A stretch of 64,000 nt of DNA, from positions 1,122,501 to 1,186,500 of the forward strand of contig NZ_CP076562.1 of assembly GCF_022174665.1 (NCBI RefSeq), written 5' to 3'. Source of the stretch: Eubacterium sp. MSJ-33 (GTDB taxonomy: Bacteria > Bacillota > Clostridia > Lachnospirales > Lachnospiraceae). The notes under the pieces were generated by a model. That model worked only from the letters and a program-made list of their open reading frames with translations, ran no database searches and had not been told where the DNA came from. The translations under genes were made by a program, and so were the position numbers. Within the stretch, counting starts at the first letter, position 1; every line of letters begins with the position of its first letter. This document shows, piece after piece, positions 35,665 to 44,532 of the stretch.

Positions 35665-35722
35665 CATATATCATGCATCAGCGTGATGACCTGTGTGCGC
35701 GTCAGCGTGCATCATTACATCA
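35665..35722. repeat. Two-hairpin interspersed repeat, copy 3
   Basis: CATGC-ATCA-GCGTG (35672-35685), linker with TGATGACCTG, then GTGCGC-GTCA-GCGTGC (35695-35710). The pairing needs G-T wobbles that only work when read on the plus strand. It is in the metY upstream region, same orientation as the copies at 5293 and 16885. The rest of the 320-bp rpsF-metY gap holds the rpsF leader and promoter, and an AT-rich stretch without a clear signal. Confidence 0.65.
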
Positions 35723-35758
35723 TAGTAACCATAAAATAATAGGAGGGTTTTATTACAA

Positions 35759-37030
35759 ATGAAAGATGAAACAAAATGCCTGCATGCAGGCTATGCACCA
35801 AAAAACGGTGAACCACGTGTTCTGCCAATCGTACAGAGTACAACTTACGTCTATGAATCAGCTGCAGAAGTTGCAGGAATTTTTGATGATCCGACAAAAG
35901 GACTCTGTTATTCCCGTTTTGCCAATCCAACAGTCATGGCTGTGGAAGAGAAGATTGCCGCTTTGGAAGGTGGTGTTGGTGCCATGTGTACCACTTCCGG
36001 TCAGGCAGCTACCCTGCTTTCCATCCTGAATATTTGTCAGGCCGGTGACAGCATCATCAGTACCCCGGAAATCTATGGCGGTACAATCAACCTGTTTTCT
36101 TTTACTTTAAAGAAACTTGGCATCGAATGTATCTATGTTGATAAAACTATGTCTGACGAGGAAATCAAAGCCTGCTTCAAAGAAAATACAAAGCTTGTGT
36201 TCGGCGAGACGATTGCGAACCCGGCTCTAACGGTATTTGATATTGAACGTTTTGCAAATATCGCTCATGCTATGGGTGTTCCATTGATCGTGGACAATAC
36301 ATTTGCAACCCCGATCCTTTGTAAGCCTTTTGACTTTGGTGCCGACATCGTTGTACATTCCACAAGTAAATATATGGATGGTCATGCCGTTCAGATTGGC
36401 GGTGTCATCGTAGACAGCGGTAAGTTTAACTGGGATAACGGCAAATTCCCAGAGCTTGTAGAACCTGATGAATCCTACCATGGAACCTGCTATACAAAAG
36501 CCTATGGAAACATGGCATATATCATCAAGGCAAGAATGCAGCTCATGCGTGACTTCGGTGTTTATCCGGCTGCACATTCCGCATTTTTGTTGAACCTCGG
36601 ATTAGAAACACTTCCGGTTCGTATGAAACAGTACACTGAAAATGCAATAGCAGTTGCGCAATACCTTGAAAAGAGCGACGCGGTTGTCAGTGTCAGTTGT
36701 CCGGCGCTTCCTTCCGATCCAAACCATGCACTCGCAGAGAAATATCTCGGTGGCAAATCCTGCGGTGTTATCTCCTTCATCATCAAAGGAGGACGTCCGG
36801 CTGCCGCAAAGTTTATGGATTCATTAAAGCTTGCATCCAACGAAGTGCATGTTGCAGATATTCGTACCTGTGTCCTGCATCCGGCAAGTGAGACACACCG
36901 TCAGCTCACAGACGAACAACTTGTAGCAGCAGGAATTGATGCCGGTATGGTTCGTTTTTCCGTTGGTCTGGAGAACATCGATGACATCCTGGAAGATCTG
37001 GATCATGCATTAAAAGCAGCTATGAAATGA
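35759..37030 (+). CDS. metY: O-acetylhomoserine sulfhydrylase (homocysteine synthase)
   Basis: 423 aa, Cys/Met-metabolism PLP enzyme. PLP lysine in [12 protein letters not shown], substrate Tyr/Arg region in YSRFANPTV, and the family tail [12 protein letters not shown]. The insertions and the start [11 protein letters not shown] are those of MetY rather than MetB or MetC. It makes homocysteine from O-acetylhomoserine and sulfide. It is the only long plus-strand gene here, preceded by AGGAGG and by a two-hairpin repeat in its leader region. No SAM riboswitch or T-box was seen. Confidence 0.93.
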   Translation: MKDETKCLHAGYAPKNGEPRVLPIVQSTTYVYESAAEVAGIFDDPTKGLCYSRFANPTVMAVEEKIAALEGGVGAMCTTSGQAATLLSILNICQAGDSIISTPEIYGGTINLFSFTLKKLGIECIYVDKTMSDEEIKACFKENTKLVFGETIANPALTVFDIERFANIAHAMGVPLIVDNTFATPILCKPFDFGADIVVHSTSKYMDGHAVQIGGVIVDSGKFNWDNGKFPELVEPDESYHGTCYTKAYGNMAYIIKARMQLMRDFGVYPAAHSAFLLNLGLETLPVRMKQYTENAIAVAQYLEKSDAVVSVSCPALPSDPNHALAEKYLGGKSCGVISFIIKGGRPAAAKFMDSLKLASNEVHVADIRTCVLHPASETHRQLTDEQLVAAGIDAGMVRFSVGLENIDDILEDLDHALKAAMK

Positions 37031-37050
37031 TTTATTCTTTCATTATTAAA

Positions 37051-37085
37051 AAATGGGTTGAAACAAATAAGTTTCAACCCATTTT
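37051..37085. terminator. Bidirectional terminator between metY and the convergent gene
   Basis: AAATGGGTTGAAAC pairs with GTTTCAACCCATTT around a 6-nt loop, with A-rich and T-rich flanks on the two sides. It serves metY (plus) and the unknown gene ending at 37091 (minus). Confidence 0.93.
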
Positions 37086-37090
37086 TCTTC

Positions 37091-38038
37091 TTATATCTGT
37101 AATTCCAGAACACTTCCAAGAATCACTTTCGGTTCCTTTACCTTACGTTCTTCCGCATAAAACGATTTGCTATATTCCTGCAGTTTCTGCAGGGATATCG
37201 GCTTATCTTCCGGTTCGTACATCTGTGCATTCTTTGCACAAAGCAGATTTGCCATACTGACAAATCCTGTCTCGATTGCAATACCACTGTCAGCGACCGG
37301 TGTCTCAGATTCCTTCGCAGGTCCCCACCATTTCATTCCAATGGTATCGGTATATTCTGCTGTTGGTATCTCACATAAAAACTCCAGTGCATACTGCTCA
37401 ACCCGCTGTTTTGTACACACAAGCTTCCTGCATCCAAGCACAGCACCTTTTTCATCATATCTTCCAATCAATGCCGGATATGTGTCTATACCACTTAGAT
37501 AATGACAATCCACATAATGCATTCGAAGTTCCGTGCGCTTGATTCCCCGTCGTTTCAACAAAACTGCTATATCCGGACGTACATTCATCATCCATCTGGC
37601 AAGGGGGTTTCGATAAGCCCGCTCCGTCCCAGACCATCCATTGATATGTTTTCCAAGATCAAATTCCGGATTGTCTGCATCCAATTCGTTGTCCAAATTA
37701 TAAATATCCAAGCCTTGTACATGTTCCGCTTCCACATCTTCCAGCATAACACCTTCGGCTTCATCCCCTGCATACAAGGCACGAAGCTTACGATTCGCAA
37801 AAGTAAGAAGCTTACGATTAAACTCCGCCTTTTTATCAACGCAATTGAAATAGTCTCTCAAAAAAGCAGGTTTATAATAGGCATTTAATATTTCATAATT
37901 TTTATTTGCATAATTTTCAGAATCGATCTTGACCCGTTTGCATCCGTTCATAATCTGAAACAGGTACGCGGAAAACTGAGCTTCATCTCTACATAATGAT
38001 TGCTCTCCATTTATATAGTCATTGATCAATATGTCCAT
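37091..38038 (-). CDS. Uncharacterised cytoplasmic protein
   Basis: 315 aa, no signal peptide or membrane segment. The N-terminal half is helical with a Lys/Arg-rich stretch (KLLTFANRKLRAL), the middle has RRGIKRTELRMHYVDCHYLSGIDTYPALIGRYD and the C-terminal third contains MKWWGPAKESE. I do not recognise the family. It is 20 bp downstream of the repeat-rich membrane protein gene on the same strand, so the two probably form an operon and may act together. Confidence 0.7.
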   Translation of the reverse strand: MDILINDYINGEQSLCRDEAQFSAYLFQIMNGCKRVKIDSENYANKNYEILNAYYKPAFLRDYFNCVDKKAEFNRKLLTFANRKLRALYAGDEAEGVMLEDVEAEHVQGLDIYNLDNELDADNPEFDLGKHINGWSGTERAYRNPLARWMMNVRPDIAVLLKRRGIKRTELRMHYVDCHYLSGIDTYPALIGRYDEKGAVLGCRKLVCTKQRVEQYALEFLCEIPTAEYTDTIGMKWWGPAKESETPVADSGIAIETGFVSMANLLCAKNAQMYEPEDKPISLQKLQEYSKSFYAEERKVKEPKVILGSVLELQI

Positions 38039-38057
38039 ATGTTATACCACCATTTTC

Positions 38058-40169
38058 TTATCTATTGTCAAATCCAAACGCTCCAAGAAGTGCTGCTGAG
38101 CCCTTTGAGAAGTGCCAGATCATAGGAGAATCTGCGCTTTCCAATACAACATATACAGTCTTATCCTCTGATACATCCGAAAAATCCAGATCCGGATAGT
38201 CTGCACGCACATCCGGTGCATCACCATTTGAAGCAGTAAATGTACCCGTATAAGTTCCACCATACTCCTCATCCTGTGATACAAGTGTCACAGTTACTTC
38301 CCCATCAAACAATCCATCTATCAGATTACCGGAACGTGTAACTGTAACAAGCTCATCGCCTGCATCTTCATTCACAGACACTTCTGCACCTTGTCCATTT
38401 GGTTTATCGTTGCTCCATGTTCCTTCAAATGTCTTATATGCCTGATCATAACCATCCATCTTCAGGAACATCGTTCCCTGTCCACTCCGGACACCATTCT
38501 CATAATCACCATAATAGAAATAATATCCTGAGCTGAACATCGTTGAATATGTGTATATTCCAGCAGCTTTACCAGTATAGGAGCTATCATATCCATCCGT
38601 TGCATAAACATAAGAATCTCCTTCCATGTTCGCAACTACAGTACTTGCATTCTCAGAACCATCGACATCCATCATTCCTTCAAAATCAGATGCGGACATC
38701 AAACTGATAACCTGTTCCATCAAATCATGTCTTGCATTCATAAGCTCGCGTTCTGACTCAATCTTATCCGTGTAAGAAGAGAAGTCTACATCTGACAGAG
38801 TATCTGCATATGTATTGATAAAGGATTCCGCCTGATCATACTGCTGAGCATCCATCATATCATCAAGAACCGCGTATGCGCATGCTTTTCTTCCACTCAA
38901 AGCATCATCATTAGATGAATCAAGCGCCAACGCATCTCCATATGCCGCAATCTTGTTATCATAATCCGTATCATCCATCGCATCTGCCCGATCCACATAT
39001 GCATCTACCAGACTTGACTTCAATCCTGCATCATTAGTCAGATTATATCCTTCCTTATATGCATCAATCAAAGAATCTGTATCACTGTACAACTCTTTTG
39101 CAAATGCATAGAACGTAACAATATCATCCATGTTTTCAGTTACTGTGTCTTCATCAAATGCACCGATAACTGTACGGAACTCTTCGAAATTCTCACGTGC
39201 CGCATCACTTTCTCCCATAAGATTCTCTGCCTGGATCAAACCATTCATTGCAGGAACTCTGTCTGAGAAAATAGCAAGTGCAGCTTTATAATCTGTTACA
39301 GCCTCTTCATAGCTTGAATTCGTAATAGCACTCTCTGCGGCTTCCATCTTCCGATCATACCGCTTCTCCGGAGTAAAGAACAGGAAATACGCACCTGCAG
39401 CCAACGCCAGTACTACAACGACACAAATTGCTATAATCAAACCGGTTTTTTTCTTCTTTTTAGAACCGTCTTTATTTCTCTTTGCCTGTTTTGGTGCCTT
39501 CGGTTTCTTTTCCTTCGGTGCTTTTGGCGGCTTCGGAGCTTTCGGTGGCTTTCCCCCATTCATCGGCGGCATCTGCCCGTTATTCGGTACCTGTCCCATT
39601 GGTGTTCCCATCGGACCGTTTGGCATCTGTCCCATCGGTGCAACCATCGGACCGTTTGGCATCTGGCCCATCGGTGCTCCCATCGGACCGTTTTGTATCT
39701 GGCCCATCGGTGCTCCCATCGGACCATTTTGCATCTGGCCCATCGGTGCTCCCATCGGACCGTTTGGCATCTGGCCCATCGGTGCTCCCATCGGACCGTT
39801 TGGCATCTGGCCCATCGGTGCTCCCATCGGACCGTTTGGCATCTGGCCCATCGGTGCTCCCATCGGACCGTTTGGCATCTGGCCCATCGGCGCAACCATC
39901 GGACCGTTTGGCATCTGCCCCATTGGCGCAACCATCGGACCGTTTGGTCTCTGTCCACCCTGTGGTGCTACCATCTGTGTTTTATCCTCAAAACGCGGTT
40001 TTTCATCTGGAACGACCGGTGTATCCTTTATCATTGGATCTGGTCCTGTCAGAACCGTTGTAGCACCTTCTTCGTCATCGTCTGCCACATCCGGTGCTCG
40101 TAAAACCGTTGTTTCTCCCTCTTCTTCCTCTGTCAGATTCGTTGCATTTTCATTCTTGTTTTCGTCCAT
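38058..40169 (-). CDS. Membrane protein with QMPNGPMGAPMG repeats and MORN-like tail
   Basis: 703 aa. An acidic N-terminus carries two similar motifs, GETTVLRAPD and GATTVLTGPD (about residues 18-44). Then come ten 12-residue GQMPNGPMGAPM-type repeats (74-193), a Lys/Pro-rich segment (KAPKPPKAPKEKK), one membrane helix (about 243-265), a helical TPR-like domain (about 275-490), and MORN-like YGDYENGVRSGQGTM and FEGTWSNDKPNGQG motifs (about 555-620). The N-terminus is probably cytoplasmic, because the basic flank precedes the helix. The TTVL motifs look like Thr-phosphorylation or FHA-binding sites seen in Firmicutes kinase targets (inference). No homologue is named. Confidence 0.85.
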   Translation of the reverse strand: MDENKNENATNLTEEEEGETTVLRAPDVADDDEEGATTVLTGPDPMIKDTPVVPDEKPRFEDKTQMVAPQGGQRPNGPMVAPMGQMPNGPMVAPMGQMPNGPMGAPMGQMPNGPMGAPMGQMPNGPMGAPMGQMPNGPMGAPMGQMQNGPMGAPMGQIQNGPMGAPMGQMPNGPMVAPMGQMPNGPMGTPMGQVPNNGQMPPMNGGKPPKAPKPPKAPKEKKPKAPKQAKRNKDGSKKKKKTGLIIAICVVVVLALAAGAYFLFFTPEKRYDRKMEAAESAITNSSYEEAVTDYKAALAIFSDRVPAMNGLIQAENLMGESDAARENFEEFRTVIGAFDEDTVTENMDDIVTFYAFAKELYSDTDSLIDAYKEGYNLTNDAGLKSSLVDAYVDRADAMDDTDYDNKIAAYGDALALDSSNDDALSGRKACAYAVLDDMMDAQQYDQAESFINTYADTLSDVDFSSYTDKIESERELMNARHDLMEQVISLMSASDFEGMMDVDGSENASTVVANMEGDSYVYATDGYDSSYTGKAAGIYTYSTMFSSGYYFYYGDYENGVRSGQGTMFLKMDGYDQAYKTFEGTWSNDKPNGQGAEVSVNEDAGDELVTVTRSGNLIDGLFDGEVTVTLVSQDEEYGGTYTGTFTASNGDAPDVRADYPDLDFSDVSEDKTVYVVLESADSPMIWHFSKGSAALLGAFGFDNR
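39591..39950 (-). repeat. Ten tandem 36-bp coding repeats
   Basis: In-frame repeats coding for a 12-residue unit (consensus xPNGPMGAPMGQ) inside the membrane protein gene. Central units are nearly identical at the DNA level, so copy number is probably variable. Their antisense frames stay open only because the repeat unit is a multiple of three. Confidence 0.95.
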
Positions 40170-40263
40170 AGCATATCCTCCTGCTAAACTACAATACCTT
40201 CTTTACAGTTTATACTTTTTATACCATATATGTCAACATGCTTTCATGTATTTCAACCCGGAA

Positions 40264-40989
40264 TTAGGAAATCTGCCTATTTTTCAGTGCAAAAACCTCC
40301 TGCTTCGTCAATTTGCGATACTGTCCACATGCAAGTGTCTCATCCAATCGCAAGGTTCCCATTTGCAACCGCTTCAAATAAACCACCTGCATACCAACTG
40401 ATTCGAACATACGCTTAATCTGATGATAGCGTCCCTCTGTAATTGTAATCTCTATCTCGCTTTCTGCTCCTGCTCTTTTGACAACCAACTCAGCCGGCGC
40501 TGTAAGCATTTCATCCCCTATATTCACCCCTTCCGCAAAAGCAGTGATTTCCTGTTTTGTCACCAGTCCTCTGATTCTTGCATAATATGTTTTTTTCACA
40601 TGTTTGCCAGGGGCAAGCAAATCATTCGCAAGTTTTCCGTCATTTGTGAGAATAAGCAAACCTTCCGTATCCTTATCCAGTCGTCCGACCGGAAACAAAT
40701 CTCTTCTTTTATGTCCGGTAATCAGATCGATAACCGTCTTTTCTTTTTTGTCAGTTGTTGCAGATACTACCCCCTGTGGTTTATGCAGCATATAATAAGA
40801 ATAACTTTCATATATAACCGGCTTTCCCTGCACGCAAACCGCATCACATTCCAGATTGATTTTATCTTCTGCCCGTTTACAGACAACGCCATTGACCGTT
40901 ATCTGTCCGGTCTTCAACAATCCCTTTACATCCTTCCTGCTGCCAAACCCGGCATCTGCCAGATACTTGTCCAATCTTATATTCGCCAT
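40264..40989 (-). CDS. rsuA: 16S rRNA pseudouridine synthase (RsuA/RluB/E/F family)
   Basis: 241 aa with the start at MANIRLDKYLADAGFG; upstream extension unlikely. N-terminal S4 RNA-binding domain (GFGSRKDVKGLLKTGQITVNG) and the catalytic Asp in GRLDKDTEGLLILTNDG. The ending KNRQIS and the lack of a long C-terminal extension favour RsuA (16S U516), but RluF-like specificity cannot be excluded. Its 5' region overlaps the terminator of the upstream gene. Confidence 0.88.
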   Translation of the reverse strand: MANIRLDKYLADAGFGSRKDVKGLLKTGQITVNGVVCKRAEDKINLECDAVCVQGKPVIYESYSYYMLHKPQGVVSATTDKKEKTVIDLITGHKRRDLFPVGRLDKDTEGLLILTNDGKLANDLLAPGKHVKKTYYARIRGLVTKQEITAFAEGVNIGDEMLTAPAELVVKRAGAESEIEITITEGRYHQIKRMFESVGMQVVYLKRLQMGTLRLDETLACGQYRKLTKQEVFALKNRQIS

Positions 40990-41013
40990 ACTATACCTGT
41001 CCTTCTTAATTCT

Positions 41014-41051
41014 AAGCAAAAGAAAAGATCCACAGTCGCCCGCGGATCTTC
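41014..41051 (-). terminator. Terminator of the FliD-like gene
   Basis: AAGATCC pairs with GGATCTT around a 12-nt GC-rich loop, followed on the minus strand by TTTTCTTTT. It lies 50 bp after the FliD-like stop and just before the rsuA start. Confidence 0.7.
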
Positions 41052-41102
41052 CCATTCTTATTATCAATCCTCTTGGGGAGATTGAACTATCTATACTTTT
41101 GA

Positions 41103-41783
41103 CTAAAATAGGCTATCGTAAAAATTCCCGATGGATGCACCTGCAATCGTTCCGGATGTATTATAGATTCCGGATGTCATATATGCAGTGGCATCATTTA
41201 CAAGCTGCATCAGACGATTCTGTGTGTTGCTTCCAAATGAGAAATCTCCTGCAAATAATTTCTTTACATCCGCCATATCTGCAGAAGCAAACGTCTCTTC
41301 ATTCAATGACAATGTATTATCATCCTTAATCGTAATACCGATCTTAGATAAAGCATTCGCATAATTATCTGTCTGTGATGCCAGACGAGCCGCATCCTTT
41401 TGCACATTAGAATTATCTGATTTCTGTGTACCTTCAATGACGCTGTTATAACTGTCTACAAAGCTCTTCACATTCTTCAAAACCGTATCCGTATCTTCTG
41501 TCTGATACATCTTCTCATTGCGAAGCGTTGTAATGTCCTTCCACGCACTCTCCGATGCAGATTTCGTTATCTTATCTTCCGATTTTGTACTAATATCGTT
41601 CGAAAACCGTTTCTGTGTTGCCTGCTTTGCACCATCCTTGGAATAATAATGTTTCGCAAGCTTCAGATAACTACCATTTCGTATAGAATTATAATCACTT
41701 AAGAGGCCCGTCATACTGTTCGAGTTGCTAGAAGATCTTCCTAACATACTATTAAAAAAATTACTACTAATATTAAAACTCAT
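41103..41783 (-). CDS. Small FliD/flagellar-like secreted helical protein
   Basis: 226 aa with the start at MSFNISSNFF, preceded by AGGAGG. No signal peptide. It is rich in Ser/Asn/Asp. The segment DNTLSLNEETFASADMADVKKLF strongly resembles the C-terminal region of flagellar cap proteins (FliD), and SYNSVIEGTQKS resembles hook-associated coiled coils. It is only about half the length of FliD. There are no other flagellar genes in the window, so it may be a stand-alone relative of unknown role. Confidence 0.6.
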   Translation of the reverse strand: MSFNISSNFFNSMLGRSSSNSNSMTGLLSDYNSIRNGSYLKLAKHYYSKDGAKQATQKRFSNDISTKSEDKITKSASESAWKDITTLRNEKMYQTEDTDTVLKNVKSFVDSYNSVIEGTQKSDNSNVQKDAARLASQTDNYANALSKIGITIKDDNTLSLNEETFASADMADVKKLFAGDFSFGSNTQNRLMQLVNDATAYMTSGIYNTSGTIAGASIGNFYDSLF

Positions 41784-41861
41784 ATTCCAGCCTCCTTTCC
41801 ATATATTGCTGTTCATTCTTATTTGCAGTATACTACATTTCTATCCTGTTTGTAAAGTCAT

Positions 41862-42890
41862 TTACGGATTCGCTCCGTTATTTTCTGTTGTCTCCGCACT
41901 ATCCGAAGTAGCGCGTTTCAGATATATAACTTCATCGGTGTACATCCCATTACTTTCAAGTGCCGTTTCCGTCCATATAGTTGTGCATGCCTCATCCGAA
42001 TAAGCACTGTACTCCATCAATCCAAGTTTCACCGGCTTGTCAATCGGAACATTATATGTACTTTCCAGCCCGTTTCCTTCCAATACCTTGCATGTAACGG
42101 TTCTTGTCAATACTGCATTCTGCGTTGTCTCTATCTCTTCCGGATACTCATATTCGCATCCCTCTGTAATCCATGAATAGGATACCTTTTCGCCATTTGA
42201 ATCATAGCAATAATACTCCAAAACCCTATAAGAGTCATCCAATATATACTTGAATACATACGAAGCACTTTCGTTCTTGTAATCTGTTTCTACAACCAGA
42301 TCCTCATCTTCCCTGTAAATATCTTTAATTGTCTGATCTGCCTCTGTCAACGATATAATCATATCGTTATGGTTTGTGCTGATTATCGCATCTGCCACAT
42401 TTGGTTCCGGATAGATCAAAACATAACACACTCCATCCGTATCAACCAGATACCAGTACCCATTTTCTTTATCTAATATCTGAGTAAACCCATTAGAATC
42501 TTCGTATACCTGCAAATAAAGACCGTCTTTTGTAAATCCAAGGAACTGATACTCCGAATACAATTCGATTCCATCGTTGTAATATATTGTATTCATGCTA
42601 TAATTTTTCCCGCCGGACAGCAACGTGTCACCTTTATTGGCATCGTAGATTGCCTGCAGTGTCACCTTTTTATCTTCTTCAGATGCAGGTTCTCTTTTTT
42701 TCTCCTCTTCCGTTGTATTCTCTGCTTCTTCTCGGATATCTGCAAGAATATCTTCCGTCGTTGTTGCATCACTTTGTGTCGCCGCAGCTTCCGTTGTCAC
42801 AAGTACAAGTTTATCTTCTTTTCCACATGCAGTCAGCGCAAGCATTGACGCCGCCACCGCACATACCACCCATAATTTCGACTTTCTCAT
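41862..42890 (-). CDS. Lipoprotein of unknown function
   Basis: 342 aa with the start at MRKSKLWVVC, preceded by GAAGGAG. Signal peptide with lipobox ALTAC. A Thr/Glu-rich linker (residues about 35-75) is followed by a beta-rich domain containing YYNDGIELYSEYQFLGFTKDGLY, and a C-terminal domain including TVTCKVLEGNGLESTY. It is 51 bp downstream of the flippase gene on the same strand and probably co-transcribed, so a role in envelope glycan export or assembly is possible but unproven. Confidence 0.8.
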   Translation of the reverse strand: MRKSKLWVVCAVAASMLALTACGKEDKLVLVTTEAAATQSDATTTEDILADIREEAENTTEEEKKREPASEEDKKVTLQAIYDANKGDTLLSGGKNYSMNTIYYNDGIELYSEYQFLGFTKDGLYLQVYEDSNGFTQILDKENGYWYLVDTDGVCYVLIYPEPNVADAIISTNHNDMIISLTEADQTIKDIYREDEDLVVETDYKNESASYVFKYILDDSYRVLEYYCYDSNGEKVSYSWITEGCEYEYPEEIETTQNAVLTRTVTCKVLEGNGLESTYNVPIDKPVKLGLMEYSAYSDEACTTIWTETALESNGMYTDEVIYLKRATSDSAETTENNGANP

Positions 42891-42940
42891 ACGTTCTCCT
42901 TCCCACATACATGGTTTTCGCCAACCTACGTTATACTCTG

Positions 42941-44470
42941 TCAAGCCTGTCGTCTTAAAATCCGCAGCACAAGATTCTTTACTTCTGCAAATTCATTCAT
43001 TTTGAAGTAGAATACAAACATCAACACATTGGATACAAGCACGGACACAACCGCTTTCAGTATCAACGCAAGGATTCCAACACCCGGTATCTGACTTGCT
43101 ACCAGATAAGTAAGTGTACATACAATTGCTGTCACAATTGTATAATATAAAAGCTTCCGTATATATTCCCATGCATTCCGCTTGAACAAAACCGTAAACA
43201 GATTGTGCAGAATCCAAGGCATACCTACAACCAGCACAGAAATAACTGTGGACAGGATAACGCCATAGATGCCGATAAACTGCACGAGTATAATATTCAG
43301 CACCAGATTTACGAGTGCCGTCACAAGCGGGCGGAACCGGTCTTCGTGCCAGATTCCGGCTGCGTCTTTGTATGTGATCAGAATCTGATTTACCTGACTG
43401 ATGAAGAAATATACTACCATGCAGACAACGACCGCAAACGGAAGCATTCGTTTTTCTTTTACCCAGAGCCGCATGAACGGCTGATACAGACAGAGCATAA
43501 CCGCACTGCACATACCTGCAAGCCACATAATAATAAATGAAAGTTTCTTCAGATCCATATAATTTTTTTCTTCCGTCTCCACAAGAATACTGTTTCCGAT
43601 ACCTGCTGTACACGACACGAACACAACATTCATAATTCCGGTTACTGCAGTCAGTACATAGTAATAATTGTTGTAAAATGCATTGGCCGCAAGTCCTAAG
43701 AATGCCGATATAACAATCGTATCTGCGGACGACACAATAACCTGTCCCACCTTCATGGTGAACAGATCCCGGATCCGATTATTGATTTTTTTCACTGTCT
43801 CCTTCGGCAGCTTACCTACTGCTTTATACTCCGGATACATTTTATTTGCAAAATATGCCGTTACCAGATTCGTCACAATCTGCGTGAATATCTGCACAAT
43901 CAGATAGATATAATAATCGCCGATTGTCATAATGACAATCAACTGTGCCACATACTGGAACGTGTTCGTCACAAGCATAACCTTACTTGCCACATCGTTT
44001 CTCTGATGTGCAGTCAGCAGACTGTTCTTGTACGCGAGTAACCAGTATGACATGCAGGTACAAAACAGATTGAGCAGATACACAACATAGATGCTCACAC
44101 CATCCGGCATATCGCTCTTTACAAGATACGGAATAAACGGTGTCAGAATTCCACCAACAACCGCAATCACAAGTCCAATAATCTGATAATATTTCTGATA
44201 TAATTTTAACAGTGCACAAATCTGCTCTTTGTCATTGTCAATGATCGGCTGATACATGGAATATACCATCGCCGAACCAACGCCCAACTCCGCAAGGTTC
44301 AGCACCCACAGTACCGATCCAAATAAACTGTTTAAACCGAGATATCCATCACCCATGTAGTACATGATCGCTGTACGCATGATAAATGGGAGCAGTATCT
44401 GATAGCCTTTCAAAAACATGCCAAACACAACATTACGTGAGGCATTTTTTACACGGGTTTCCTGTTGCAT
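42941..44470 (-). CDS. Oligosaccharide flippase-like (Wzx/MATE superfamily) membrane protein
   Basis: 509 aa with the start at MQQETRVKNASRN, preceded by GGAAAGGA. About 14 hydrophobic helices, with the N-terminal pattern NVVFGMFLKGYQILLPFIMR and GLNSLFGSVLWVLNLAELG typical of polysaccharide transporters that flip lipid-linked oligosaccharides. No glycosyltransferase is adjacent, so the cargo is unknown. It is preceded by the ectB terminator and therefore has its own promoter in a very short gap (about 20-60 bp). Confidence 0.88.
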   Translation of the reverse strand: MQQETRVKNASRNVVFGMFLKGYQILLPFIMRTAIMYYMGDGYLGLNSLFGSVLWVLNLAELGVGSAMVYSMYQPIIDNDKEQICALLKLYQKYYQIIGLVIAVVGGILTPFIPYLVKSDMPDGVSIYVVYLLNLFCTCMSYWLLAYKNSLLTAHQRNDVASKVMLVTNTFQYVAQLIVIMTIGDYYIYLIVQIFTQIVTNLVTAYFANKMYPEYKAVGKLPKETVKKINNRIRDLFTMKVGQVIVSSADTIVISAFLGLAANAFYNNYYYVLTAVTGIMNVVFVSCTAGIGNSILVETEEKNYMDLKKLSFIIMWLAGMCSAVMLCLYQPFMRLWVKEKRMLPFAVVVCMVVYFFISQVNQILITYKDAAGIWHEDRFRPLVTALVNLVLNIILVQFIGIYGVILSTVISVLVVGMPWILHNLFTVLFKRNAWEYIRKLLYYTIVTAIVCTLTYLVASQIPGVGILALILKAVVSVLVSNVLMFVFYFKMNEFAEVKNLVLRILRRQA

Positions 44471-44489
44471 AACAATCCTTTCCAACTAC

Positions 44490-44523
44490 GAAAAAAGCCG
44501 CACCAAAGTTTCCCCGGTGCGGC
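44490..44523 (-). terminator. Terminator of the ectB gene
   Basis: GCCGCACC pairs perfectly with GGTGCGGC around an 11-nt loop, followed on the minus strand by six T. It begins 10 bp after the ectB stop. Confidence 0.93.
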
Positions 44524-44532
44524 AATAATATC

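Noticed and set aside
35547..35758. SAM riboswitch or T-box upstream of metY
   Set aside because: Neither the SAM-I core nor a T-box sequence is seen; only a two-hairpin repeat and AT-rich DNA.
39591..39950. Possible CRISPR-like direct repeats
   Set aside because: Repeats are contiguous, with no spacers, and are in frame inside a coding sequence.
39482..40103. Long plus-strand open frames across the GPM repeats (193 and 136 aa) and a third minus-strand frame of 132 aa
   Set aside because: They exist only because a 36-bp repeat keeps every frame open. The translations are simple echoes of the repeat, without starts or ribosome sites; the 703-aa minus frame has domains and a good start.
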